From contig JAKBCI010000116.1 of assembly GCA_021807965.1 (NCBI GenBank), positions 1 through 5,936 on the forward strand: DNA of 5,936 bases. Direction: 5' to 3'. Position numbers and translations under genes: made by a program. Within the stretch, counting starts at the first letter, position 1; each line of letters opens with the position of its first letter. The stretch is from Actinomycetes bacterium (lineage in GTDB: Bacteria; Actinomycetota; Acidimicrobiia; Acidimicrobiales; RAAP-2). The notes beneath the pieces were generated by a model. The model was not told where the DNA came from and ran no database searches. It saw nothing but the letters and a program-made list of their open reading frames with translations. This document shows positions 1 through 5,518 of the stretch, in pieces.

Positions 1-166
1 CGGCGTTCAGCACGTAGGTGAAGTACGCGCCGAGCGCCATGAAGTCGCCGTAGGCGAAGTTGATGTAGTTCGTGATGCCGAACTGCAAGCTGAGGCCGAC
101 CGCCGAGATCGTCAGCACCGAGGCCGTGACGAACCCGAAGCCGACCGATAACCAGAAAAGCGTCAC
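1..166 (-). CDS. livH: Branched-chain amino-acid ABC transporter permease, LivH type (N-terminal part, runs off the left edge)
   Basis: The 55 visible codons begin GTG at 166-164 and read MTLFWLSVGFGF..., a hydrophobic membrane segment, followed by the LivH-like stretch LQFGITNYINFAYGDFMALG (about residues 27-46) and a second hydrophobic run to the window edge. LivH is one of two membrane permeases of the high-affinity branched-chain amino-acid importer (HAAT family) and works with LivM, the LivG/LivF ATPases and a binding protein; in actinobacteria such systems also take amides or other small polar substrates, so the substrate is not fixed by this fragment. The start is supported by a strong purine-rich ribosome site (GGGGGGAG at 178-171, four bases from GTG) and by a good promoter further upstream. 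The partner genes would lie to the left, outside the window. The family call is firm; the substrate is not. Confidence 0.88.
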   Translation of the reverse strand, partial: MTLFWLSVGFGFVTASVLTISAVGLSLQFGITNYINFAYGDFMALGAYFTYVLNA

Positions 167-170
167 GCCA

Positions 171-178
171 CTCCCCCC
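171..178 (-). promoter_or_regulatory. Ribosome binding site for the LivH-type permease
   Basis: On the minus strand GGGGGGAG stands four bases before the GTG start at 166. It is the only good Shine-Dalgarno match nearby and fixes GTG as the start. Confidence 0.6.
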
Positions 179-223
179 GAGTGTTCGCCTTGCGCCGCCA
201 CTACGACGTAACGAGATTGAGAG

Positions 224-252
224 TTTCTATCAAATAGGTCGACACGTGTCAA
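224..252 (-). promoter_or_regulatory. Sigma-70-type promoter of the LivH-type permease gene
   Basis: On the minus strand a perfect -35 TTGACA (252-247) is followed after exactly 17 bases by TAGAAA (229-224), a four-of-six -10 match. This predicts a transcript start near 217 and a leader of about 50 bases before the GTG at 166. The surrounding sequence is more AT-rich than the genes. Overlapping the -35 box is a perfect 10-bp palindrome, GACACGTGTC (241-250), a plausible repressor or activator site. No experimental support; based on sequence match only. Confidence 0.5.
241..250. promoter_or_regulatory. Palindromic operator candidate over the -35 box
   Basis: GACACGTGTC is a perfect 10-bp inverted repeat that shares four bases with the -35 hexamer of the permease promoter. 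A regulator bound here would be expected to block RNA polymerase. The regulator is unknown. Confidence 0.35.
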
Positions 253-526
253 GCGCGCGACGGTGCAAATCCCCACGATTCGTACCAGACTTGGGGTTTC
301 GACACTGGTCACTCTCAGGTACGCAGACCGCATCCGATTGCACTACCTGTGGGTAACTCCTCATCACGTGGGCGCACGAATAGAAATTTCTGATGGTTTC
401 GTCTCGACGACGAGGCATCTGAAACTTATTTTTCAACCGTCCAACGCGGTACCGTGACATCGGGTGCGACCGGTCGACCTCGCCTGACGGCGATGGTCGC
501 GCGGCCTCGGTTCGGTGTTCTTCAGC
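253..526. other. Intergenic stretch without a gene (rest of the 167-526 gap)
   Basis: With the promoter and ribosome site listed separately, the gap between the NifX-like gene and the permease gene is 360 bp. Short open frames here are rich in Arg and Ser and look like no protein family. Visible structure includes a CCCCA / TGGGG inverted pair near 271-296, an AT-rich patch at 421-435, and a compound hairpin at 466-500 just after the NifX-like gene. No RNA gene was recognised. Confidence 0.5.
466..500 (-). terminator. Compound hairpin downstream of the NifX-like gene, possible transcription end
   Basis: Outer arms GCGACC (466-471) and GGTCGC (495-500) are complementary, and inside them TCGCC (480-484) and GGCGA (489-493) form a second stem with a four-base loop. 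The left arm also lies within a perfect palindrome CGACCGGTCG (467-476). The structure begins about 27 bases after the stop codon of the 527-856 gene. There is no T-run after it, so it is not a classical intrinsic terminator; it could be an RNA-stabilising 3' hairpin instead. Confidence 0.3.
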
Positions 527-856
527 TCAGTTGGCCACGGCACGAAGGACGGCGGCGCGGGCGGCGCCACTCGCCTCGAGGTGCAGGGTCAATCCCATCG
601 TGTCCATCATGCGAATCATGCCATCGCCGACGTGGTGGGCGACCACGGTATCGACGTGATGCTCGCGCAGGAAACGCGCAATTCGCGCGTGGTGGCGAGC
701 CGACGATCCGGCGTCGTGCAGCTCATCCCACGAGACATCGACGTCGCGCCACTGCACGATCTGGCCATCAACAACCTCGACCACCGCTACGCGATCGGCC
801 CGGCCCCATCGGGGGTCCACCAACTCATCGGGGGTCACCGGAACACAGACGATCAC
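527..856 (-). CDS. NifX/NifB C-terminal-like (dinitrogenase iron-molybdenum cofactor biosynthesis family) protein
   Basis: This 109-residue protein is a single NifX-like domain, the usual length for stand-alone members. It begins MIVCVPVTPDELVDPRWGRA, the typical first strand and the GRA turn, and ends with the family's VVAHHVGDGMIRMMDTMGL segment (about residues 70-88). In nitrogen fixers the domain binds or carries the iron-molybdenum cofactor or its NifB precursor. Many bacteria without nitrogenase carry lone copies of unknown role, and no nif gene is visible here. Several His residues (HH at about 54-55, 65-66 and 73-74) and one Cys (residue 4) could be ligands, but that is inference. GTG at 856 is chosen because an in-frame TAG lies four codons upstream and AGGA precedes it by seven bases. 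The gene starts 59 bp after the DUF4232-like gene and may share its transcript. Confidence 0.8.
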   Translation of the reverse strand: MIVCVPVTPDELVDPRWGRADRVAVVEVVDGQIVQWRDVDVSWDELHDAGSSARHHARIARFLREHHVDTVVAHHVGDGMIRMMDTMGLTLHLEASGAARAAVLRAVAN

Positions 857-915
857 TCCATCATCCTACCGGCACACCGCGAGTCCCCTACGAGTGGTCA
901 CACGAGTTCGTGACA

Positions 916-1495
916 TCAGTGCAGGATTTCGATGCGCAACAAATGAGACGGATTGCTGCCCGACGGTCCGAGAGCAATGGCGTTCGCCGTTAGACCCCCA
1001 CCGCAACAGGGCCGCGTGGCGTAGCCGACGGGTACGTGGAACGTGGCGAGCCCGGTCAAATGGGTAACCTCAACCAACACGTCGGTCGACGCGAGGCACG
1101 GTCCCATGATGTCCTCTCCCAACAGCCAGAGTGACGCCACCGCGCGCGGCGCCAAGCGAATGCGTAGTACGCGGCGCGCACCGTACCGTTGCGAACCCTG
1201 GTTCTCATAACCAGACGAATCGTGCACTCGCACGGGGCTACTCGGCGCTGGCGCGGTGTACGAGATAGCTGGGTAACCCGTCACGACGCAGGCCGCCCGG
1301 CCCGTGTTGCGGAGCCAGAAGGGCTCACCGCCGTGACCCGCTCAGCCGCCCGTCGTACCTCGCCACGTGACGCCCACTGACGTGTGTCCGCGCGTCAACG
1401 TCGACGGCGCGAACTGCTCTCGCGGGCGTCGTGACCAGCGCCAGCACAGCTACCGTGGCGACCGTGATCCACGAGCGTCGCTCGCGACTGGTCAA
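916..1495 (-). pseudogene. DUF4232-like secreted protein, interrupted by a one-base frameshift
   Basis: Two overlapping frames together look like one protein of about 192 residues. The first starts at TTG (1495-1493) and encodes a clear signal peptide: basic MTSRERRS, hydrophobic WITVATVAVLALVTT, then an A-R-A type cleavage site. It continues to YDGRLSGSR and stops at 1325. The second frame is open from 1341 to the stop at 916 and gives GEPFWLRNTGRAACVVTGYP, a hallmark of DUF4232-type domains, then LAPRAVASLWLL and a Cys in GPCLASTD. The frames overlap only at 1325-1341, and removing one base in the CCGCCG stretch there joins them. The span of 580 bases is one more than a multiple of three. 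DUF4232 proteins are exported actinobacterial proteins of unknown function. The indel may be real or a sequence error. The TTG start has no strong ribosome site. Confidence 0.6.
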
Positions 1496-1858
1496 GCACC
1501 ACGAGCCGCGAGCGCTGCGGTCAACTCGTTCCCGACGGGCCTCGCCTACGTTTCAGTGATTAGCACAACGCGCGAACGCCCCGACACGGCGACGCGCGGG
1601 CAGCGCCCAGTCGAGCAAACTAGTGCGGCCTTGTCTCCCACGTCGTCGGCTGGGACGTACATCGGCGTTGGCGCACGACGCGACGACCCGACCAACACGG
1701 CTACGTGCGCTACGAACTCGCTCGGGCTCAAGTCGCGAGAGCCGAACATCGAAAACCGACGGAAACCCGCGGGTCGTTCGCGGTTTCTGTCCCATCGAAC
1801 CGCTATCAGTGGGCGTAGCGAACCCCACACGACTCGATGCGCAACGGATCACTGACGA
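1496..1858. other. Gene-poor stretch between the GNAT gene and the DUF4232-like gene
   Basis: No open frame in these 363 bases resembles a known family. Minus-strand frames at 1546-1830 and 1553-1852 and plus-strand frames at 1367-1855 and 1623-1862 stay open but are Arg/Ser-rich and overlap one another, as expected of non-coding GC-rich DNA. The minus frame ending at 1546 has one fairly protein-like part (SPSEFVAHVAVLVGSS), so a decayed or small unknown gene cannot be excluded. A hairpin at 1762-1787 is listed separately. Confidence 0.45.
1762..1787 (-). terminator. Hairpin downstream of the GNAT gene, possible terminator
   Basis: GAAACC (1762-1767) pairs with GGTTTC (1782-1787), extended after one bulged C by GCG (1769-1771) with CGC (1779-1781). 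An overlapping perfect palindrome ACCCGCGGGT lies at 1765-1774. On the minus strand the structure is about 70 bases past the GNAT stop codon and is followed within about six bases by a TTTT run. Weak evidence. Confidence 0.3.
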
Positions 1859-2326
1859 TTAGGTCCCCACGACGAGATCCTTGGACATACCTACGGAGAT
1901 CGTGCGGTAATCCAAGGACTCGTACAGGCGTCGCGCGATCGCGTTGGGGCCAAACACGTTCAGGCTCAGTTTCGTGCCACTGTGGCTTCGCACGTAGTCT
2001 TCGGCGGCCAGCATCGCGGCGCGGCCGAGACCCCGGCCTCGGTGCGATTGCGCAACGTCGATGTTGAAGATGAACCACTCACGCGAATCGTCACCCTGGC
2101 GAGCGAGCCACAGTTCCCCGACACGCTCCTCGCCGTCTACGAGGTTGAAAAAGCGCTGCTGTTCGTTGGGGATGCCGTCGGCGAACAGACTTGACCGGTG
2201 CTGTTCAATGTTGGCCCTGGCGTAGTCCGGCGTAATGCCCGCAGCGACCATGTCGTCGAAGTAGTTCGCCCACACGACAGCGAGCCAGGCCTGAATATCA
2301 CTGGCGGACATCGGTTCAAGGTACAC
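1859..2326 (-). CDS. GNAT family N-acetyltransferase
   Basis: The 155-residue protein has the acetyl-CoA-binding motif A, VAQSHRGRGLGRAAM (residues 91-105, core R-G-R-G-L-G), followed by the motif B region NVFGPNAIARRLYESLDY (123-140) with the usual Asn and Tyr. The N-terminal half (YARANIEQHRSSLF, then QQRFFNLVDGEERVGELWLA) fits the beta strands of the fold. Such enzymes move an acetyl group from acetyl-CoA to an amine; the substrate cannot be read from the sequence. The protein has no signal peptide and should be cytoplasmic. The GTG start at 2326 fits the usual M-x-LEPM beginning; a GGA five bases upstream is a weak ribosome site, and ATG six codons in is an alternative. It stands 270 bp from the methyltransferase gene and may have its own promoter. 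Confidence 0.88.
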   Translation of the reverse strand: MYLEPMSASDIQAWLAVVWANYFDDMVAAGITPDYARANIEQHRSSLFADGIPNEQQRFFNLVDGEERVGELWLARQGDDSREWFIFNIDVAQSHRGRGLGRAAMLAAEDYVRSHSGTKLSLNVFGPNAIARRLYESLDYRTISVGMSKDLVVGT

Positions 2327-2596
2327 GACGGTCCAATGTACTCTTCGTCGCGACCGTCGTGCACGACGTGGCGCCTGACGGCTCGAACATCCAGGTGGGC
2401 TTTACGAGTGTCGACGACTCGGGCCACGACTGGCCCACCCGCCATCATGAATCACGTGACATGGGCGACGGTTTGATGGTTCCGTCACGTTGGTGGCGCA
2501 CCGACGCGACAACCGCCGACGACGCTGATGCCTCGCTTCGCCGAGCGTCACGACTTGAGGTGGGCCGATCTTGACCTAATGCACTGGCCGTGGCGC
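2327..2596. other. Structured intergenic region between the methyltransferase and GNAT genes
   Basis: No gene is supported here. It holds several inverted repeats: a 6-bp stem GACGCT (2521-2526) / AGCGTC (2544-2549) about 48 bases after the methyltransferase stop; GGGCCA-CGAC-TGGCCC (2421-2436), a perfect 6-bp GC stem with a four-base loop; CGAGT / ACTCG (2405-2409, 2417-2421); the palindrome TCACGTGA (2453-2460); and a 14-bp palindrome at 2355-2368. The hairpins nearest the methyltransferase could end its transcript, and the palindromes nearest the GNAT gene could be operators. Confidence 0.4.
2355..2368. promoter_or_regulatory. Perfect 14-bp palindrome upstream of the GNAT gene (operator candidate)
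   Basis: CGTCGTGCACGACG reads the same on both strands. Its edge is 28 bp upstream of the GNAT GTG start, a position suited to a repressor site. No promoter hexamers stand out beside it. Confidence 0.35.
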
Positions 2597-3310
2597 CTAC
2601 CGTCGAGTTCCGATAGCGAATTGAAAGAAGTCAGCCGTCTCGAACACCCGCACGTCGAGTCCAGCTCGCCGACACGTCTCCTCCAATACCGAAGCCGGCC
2701 AGAAATTCTTGACGATGGTGAACTCGCGGCCATCATCGAGTCGGCGAGTCATCACTTCTTCATCTCGCGAGGGAAGCTCGTGATCCACCGCAGTACTGCG
2801 CTGCTCCCTGCGCGAGTCGACGAAGAACACCGTCCCGCCGGGAACGAGCATGGTCGCCACGTTCGAGAGGAAGTCGTCGATGAGTCTCGTCGGAATATGG
2901 CTAATCCAGAAGCAGAAGATGATCGCATCAAATTCTTGTGTGGGTCGCCACTGGAACAGGTCCGCCTCAATGTAGGTGACCTTCTCGACCCGTTCGCCTA
3001 ACCGCTCACGATTGATCGCGATCATCTCGCTCGACGCATCTACCGCTGTGAGGTGAGCGGCTCGAGCGCTCAGCTCACGGGTCCAGAGTCCGGTGCCGGG
3101 AGCGAGCTCCAGAATGTTCTTCCCGTCAAGGGGCGCGGCACGGAGCGCGGCACGAACCTCCCCCAGCTGTTCAAACCATCGTCGCGTCGCGTCCTGACCC
3201 CGGTCGTAGCGCCCGCGACGCCAAAACCAGTCGTCGTACTCGTTGGCACGAGCTCGGTAGTAGTTGATCTGCTCGAGCAACACGTCGTCATCGCGGGCGC
3301 CCAGTGACAC
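2597..3310 (-). CDS. Class I SAM-dependent methyltransferase
   Basis: The 237-residue protein carries the Rossmann-type SAM-binding core: motif I ILELAPGTGLWT (66-77, G-T-G loop), an acidic end of strand 2 in AVDASSEMI (Asp91), IEADLFQW (114-121) with Asp117 placed to contact the adenine, then FDAIIFCFWISHIP (127-140) and the post-II segment MLVPGGTVFFVDS (154-166). The first 60 residues include a helix with INYYRARANEYDDWFWRRGRYDRG, typical of the lid region of small-molecule methyltransferases. It uses S-adenosylmethionine to methylate an unknown acceptor in the cytoplasm. GTG at 3310 is the only usable start after an in-frame TAG further upstream; its ribosome site is weak. It begins 55 bp after the CoA-transferase-like gene and is probably co-transcribed with it, which does not by itself define the substrate. 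Confidence 0.9.
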   Translation of the reverse strand: MSLGARDDDVLLEQINYYRARANEYDDWFWRRGRYDRGQDATRRWFEQLGEVRAALRAAPLDGKNILELAPGTGLWTRELSARAAHLTAVDASSEMIAINRERLGERVEKVTYIEADLFQWRPTQEFDAIIFCFWISHIPTRLIDDFLSNVATMLVPGGTVFFVDSRREQRSTAVDHELPSRDEEVMTRRLDDGREFTIVKNFWPASVLEETCRRAGLDVRVFETADFFQFAIGTRR

Positions 3311-3365
3311 TCCACGAGTCTCGCACGCGTCTCGAACAAGAGAAAGGGCCCCGTGGCCGGACTAC

Positions 3366-4778
3366 TCACGCCGGGTCGGCGCTAATCCACTGCGGACTAT
3401 CTGAGCCCAGAGGGCGGGCGGGCAGCGTCCACTGAAGAGGGGACCCTTGCACGATTAGCGGAGCCTGGATACGCAACGCGTTACCCCACGCCGTTCGCTC
3501 AATCGGACCAGTTGGTTCAGGAATGACGGGCGCGCCATGCAGTTCATCAGGTATCCACCGTGGTCCCGCCTCGATGAGCACGTCCGCCACTCGCGCCAGT
3601 GACGTGCGCCATCGGCTGCCGGTGCCGTCAATCCGGCGCCGCGCGAGACCAGTGATCGCGGCTGCGGCTAACAGGTAACCCGATGCATGGTCGAGCGCTT
3701 GTACGGGTAGCGGCGTTGGTCGGTCACCTCCACTCGCGACACGGCCGGCATCGGCAATGCCCGAGCTCATCTGAACCAGGCTGTCAAAGCCTCGACGTTG
3801 CCGCCACGGTCCAGTCCAACCGTAGGCGTCGAGACTCACGTCGACAAGCCCACGGCGAGCCTCGTCACGAACATCCTCGCCCAGTCCCAGTGCGTCGAGG
3901 GCGCCTGGTCGATACCCGTGCACCAAAACGTCCGCCGAGCGGAGTAGTTCGATAAACGTAGCTTTTCCCGCCGCCGTACGAAGGTCGAGCCGCGAACAAC
4001 GCTTGCCCATCGTCACCTCCGGAGCCAGCGCGGGCTCGTCCCAGTCGGGCGGATCGATTCGCAGCACCTCAGCGCCCCACCCGGCGAGCAGTCTGGTCGC
4101 GACTGGACCCGCGAGTACTCGAGTAAGGTCGAGTACTCGCAGCCCCTCAAGCGGACGTCCACTCGTTGGAAGCGACTCGTCGCGACGTTCGCCTACTGAT
4201 GTCGCTTCAAACCAGATCAGCGGTTCAGAAGCAACGGCTCGACCCTGTGGGTGCTCGCGCCACTCGACAATGCTCCGCATCGCCGCCGCGGCGCCGCCCG
4301 ACGCGACGATCGCCGCCTCCAATTCTTGCGCGGACCACGTGCCCACCGCGGCGCCGACGGCGGTTCGGTCTCCGGGGACTCCAAGAACAGCCAGTGCCGC
4401 GTCTCGATGACGCACCGCGTTGGTATGGAGCCTGATCCAGCCATCGCTACATGCGTAATCGCCGGCCACGGCGTCCCACGCCGGTGCTAAATTCCAGCCC
4501 TGAGGTCGAAGCGACCCCGCAAACCACGCGGACGCCAAATCTCGATCGACGGTCACGTCGGGCGCAGGGTCTCCCGAGTTCAACGCGACGTACGCCGCCA
4601 ACGCTGCACCGGCCACGGCAATTGATGCTTGCGCCATATCGCTAACGGCGAACACGGATGGCAAGGACCCGCCGCCCGTCAAGGTGACTCGAGGGAATGG
4701 TACGGGCGATCGAAGTGAAGACTGGAAGGTGGTGATGAGTTGACGAGTCAGGATCGACACGCCACAGGCTATCGTCAC
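3366..4778 (-). CDS. CaiB/BaiF (family III) CoA-transferase-like protein with swapped halves
   Basis: This 470-residue protein belongs to the family III CoA-transferases, which move CoA between acyl groups. The Rossmann half is clear: RPLEGLRVLDLTRVLAGPVA (208-227), LLAGWGAEVLRIDPP (230-244), the MGKRCSRLDLRTAAGK block (257-272), ADVLVHGYRPGALDALGLG (282-300) and RRGFDSLVQMSSGIA (328-342). The stretch VQALDHASGYLLAAAA (359-374) matches the active-site helix, so Asp363 is the likely catalytic residue. Unusually, residues 41-190 (SDMAQASIAVAGAALAAY; DGWIRLHTN; HPQGRAVASEPLIW) look like the part that normally follows this helix, giving a permuted order. Residues 400-470 resemble no motif I can name. 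GTG at 4778 is preferred because GAGG lies nine bases upstream; GTG at 4760 is an alternative. The acyl substrate is unknown. Confidence 0.85.
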   Translation of the reverse strand: MTIACGVSILTRQLITTFQSSLRSPVPFPRVTLTGGGSLPSVFAVSDMAQASIAVAGAALAAYVALNSGDPAPDVTVDRDLASAWFAGSLRPQGWNLAPAWDAVAGDYACSDGWIRLHTNAVRHRDAALAVLGVPGDRTAVGAAVGTWSAQELEAAIVASGGAAAAMRSIVEWREHPQGRAVASEPLIWFEATSVGERRDESLPTSGRPLEGLRVLDLTRVLAGPVATRLLAGWGAEVLRIDPPDWDEPALAPEVTMGKRCSRLDLRTAAGKATFIELLRSADVLVHGYRPGALDALGLGEDVRDEARRGLVDVSLDAYGWTGPWRQRRGFDSLVQMSSGIADAGRVASGGDRPTPLPVQALDHASGYLLAAAAITGLARRRIDGTGSRWRTSLARVADVLIEAGPRWIPDELHGAPVIPEPTGPIERTAWGNALRIQAPLIVQGSPLQWTLPARPLGSDSPQWISADPA

Positions 4779-4817
4779 CCCAGTGCGACCTCACGGTGGA
4801 TTCCAGCGACGGCCACA

Positions 4818-4846
4818 ATGATTCCGCCCACGTTGGAGATGGTGAA
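4818..4846 (-). promoter_or_regulatory. Possible promoter for the CoA-transferase-like gene
   Basis: On the minus strand TTCACC (4846-4841, four of six to the -35 consensus) is separated by 17 bases from AATCAT (4823-4818, four of six to the -10). It lies about 40 bases before the GTG start at 4778. The hexamers are only moderate matches. Confidence 0.25.
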
Positions 4847-5014
4847 CTATGCCAGAGCGTGGTCTACCGCCTCGTGGCGGTGAGCATGGGCTGGTGTGAT
4901 CCGAACCAGTGATAGTTCGGAGTCGTTGACCCGTGCACTACCGGTACCGAATGTGGCACGTCCCGCACTCCTTCACCGACGGAGCTTGCCACAAAGCCAT
5001 ATACGACAGACATT

Positions 5015-5034
5015 CCTCTATCGCCCTCTATCGC
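5015..5034. repeat. Two tandem copies of a 10-bp unit
   Basis: CCTCTATCGC occurs twice back to back (5015-5024 and 5025-5034), about 24 bp downstream of the left hicB stop codon. It could be slippage or a small binding-site pair; nothing more can be said. Confidence 0.6.
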
Positions 5035-5044
5035 GCCCTGGCAG

Positions 5045-5058
5045 AATTCAAATGAATT
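5045..5058. repeat. AT-rich inverted repeat at the end of hicB
   Basis: AATTCA (5045-5050), two bases, then TGAATT (5053-5058) form a short perfect inverted repeat that touches the hicB TAA stop (5060-5058). The six-pair AT-rich stem is too weak to call a terminator. Confidence 0.35.
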
Positions 5059-5273
5059 TAAGAAGCAACCTGGACCGTCTTTACGATCGGCATATGCGAA
5101 GGGAGTTGGTCGCCGTGAAGCCGCATACCCTCAAGGTGAAACTCGATCGCCTCGCGCATGTTTTCTTCGACTTCCTCAACGGTGTGTCCGGTCGCGATGC
5201 AGCCGTCGAGTCCCAAGACGTACGCGCTGAAGTTGGAACCAGCGTCCTCGATAACGATTGTGTACTCGGTCAT
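5058..5273 (-). CDS. hicB: HicB family antitoxin (left, intact module)
   Basis: This 71-residue protein is a short HicB: a single partial RNase H-like domain beginning MTEYTIVIEDAGSNFSAYV, then LDGCIATGHTVEEVEENMRE (22-41), the most conserved block, and a helix ending in MRLHGDQLP. HicB binds its HicA partner and blocks its mRNA cleavage. There is no visible C-terminal helix-turn-helix or ribbon-helix-helix domain, so DNA binding and autoregulation, common in longer HicB proteins, are not evident. The ATG overlaps the hicA stop by four bases (ATGA, 5273-5270), which couples translation, and AAGGAAG five bases upstream is a good ribosome site. It aligns without gaps to the right-hand HicB, with 34 of 71 residues identical by my count and a shared VQVAS end. 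Confidence 0.92.
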   Translation of the reverse strand: MTEYTIVIEDAGSNFSAYVLGLDGCIATGHTVEEVEENMREAIEFHLEGMRLHGDQLPSHMPIVKTVQVAS

Positions 5274-5467
5274 CTGGGCTTCCTTTTCAGTCTGGCCTGC
5301 CTCACGATGCTAGCGAGGGTCATTTTTGACACGTCGTCACCCAACGCTCCAGGGACAGTGACGCAACCCTCCTTGGTGGGGTGATGAAACTGACGATGAC
5401 TTCCTCGTTGGCGACTGAGAAACCAGCCTTCACTTTCGAGTTCGCGGATGATTTCACGTACCTTCAC
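5270..5467 (-). CDS. hicA: HicA family mRNA interferase toxin (left, intact module)
   Basis: The 65-residue protein has the double-stranded-RNA-binding-like HicA fold: MKVREIIRELESEGWFLSRQ, then the signature RGSHRQFHHP (21-30) with the presumed catalytic His24, then the strand GCVTVPGA and a closing basic helix IVRQARLKRKPR. HicA toxins cut mRNA independently of or at ribosomes and stop growth until HicB neutralises them. Length and motifs are complete, so the toxin looks functional. The start is GTG at 5467, because an in-frame TGA lies nine codons upstream. No recognisable ribosome site precedes it, in contrast to its antitoxin, which fits low toxin output. It ends inside hicB by four bases. 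The gap to the right-hand hicB is 86 bp and holds two inverted repeats. Confidence 0.93.
   Translation of the reverse strand: MKVREIIRELESEGWFLSRQRGSHRQFHHPTKEGCVTVPGALGDDVSKMTLASIVRQARLKRKPR
5295..5318. repeat. Imperfect direct repeat, copy 1 (within left hicA)
   Basis: These 24 bases match 5791-5814 at 22 positions (GCCTGCCTCA, then one change, GATGCTA, one change, CGAGG). Both copies encode the same part of the HicA C-terminal helix, so they are traces of a module duplication or of shared descent. Confidence 0.75.
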
Positions 5468-5503
5468 CGCGACACAACGGTCGGAGGAATTTCAGCCCTC
5501 GAT

Positions 5504-5513
5504 CAGGTACCTG
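5504..5513. promoter_or_regulatory. Palindromic operator candidate between the two hicAB modules
   Basis: CAGGTACCTG is a perfect 10-bp palindrome 36 bp upstream of the left hicA start. A second inverted repeat, GTTTG-N5-CAAAC, follows at 5519-5533. On the minus strand a weak promoter-like pair (TTGCCA, then TACCTG 16 bases later) spans these repeats, so an internal hicAB promoter under control is possible but not demonstrated. Confidence 0.3.
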
Positions 5514-5518
5514 TGCGC

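Larger units (their letters stand above)
4779..5057. other. Spacer between the hicAB cluster and the CoA-transferase-like gene
   Basis: No gene is supported in these 279 bases. It contains a possible promoter (4818-4846), an inverted pair CCGAAC (4901-4906) / GTTCGG (4915-4920) with an eight-base loop, and a tandem 10-bp duplication at 5015-5034. The plus-strand frame crossing it from 4896 runs into hicB antisense and has no family features. Confidence 0.5.

Noticed and set aside
454..993. 179-residue plus-strand open frame
   Set aside because: Arg-, Pro- and His-rich with no domain; it lies opposite the well-supported NifX-like gene and the end of the DUF4232-like gene.
1325..1341. Programmed ribosomal frameshift at CGG TGA in the DUF4232-like gene
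   Set aside because: The slip would re-pair an arginine tRNA poorly, there is no upstream Shine-Dalgarno-like stimulator, and the family is not known for recoding; an indel is simpler.
1546..1830. 94-residue minus-strand open frame as a real gene
   Set aside because: Competes with an equally long overlapping frame (1553-1852), has no ribosome site I can see and matches no family; kept only as a possibility.
1367..1855. 162-residue plus-strand open frame
   Set aside because: Low-complexity Arg/Thr/Ser composition without motifs; it crosses the signal-peptide region of the minus-strand DUF4232-like gene.
4003..4410. Ser/Ala/Pro-rich 135-residue plus-strand frame
   Set aside because: Shadow of the CoA-transferase-like gene; the composition follows from its codons read in reverse.
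4891..4921. tRNA-like GGTTCGGATC on the minus strand
   Set aside because: The bases around it cannot form a T-stem, and no acceptor or anticodon arms are present.
4896..5384. 162-residue plus-strand open frame
   Set aside because: It is antisense to both genes of the intact hicAB module and shows no family features of its own.
5483..5487. GGAGG on the plus strand as a ribosome site
   Set aside because: No plus-strand start codon with a credible protein follows; it lies antisense to the hicA upstream region.
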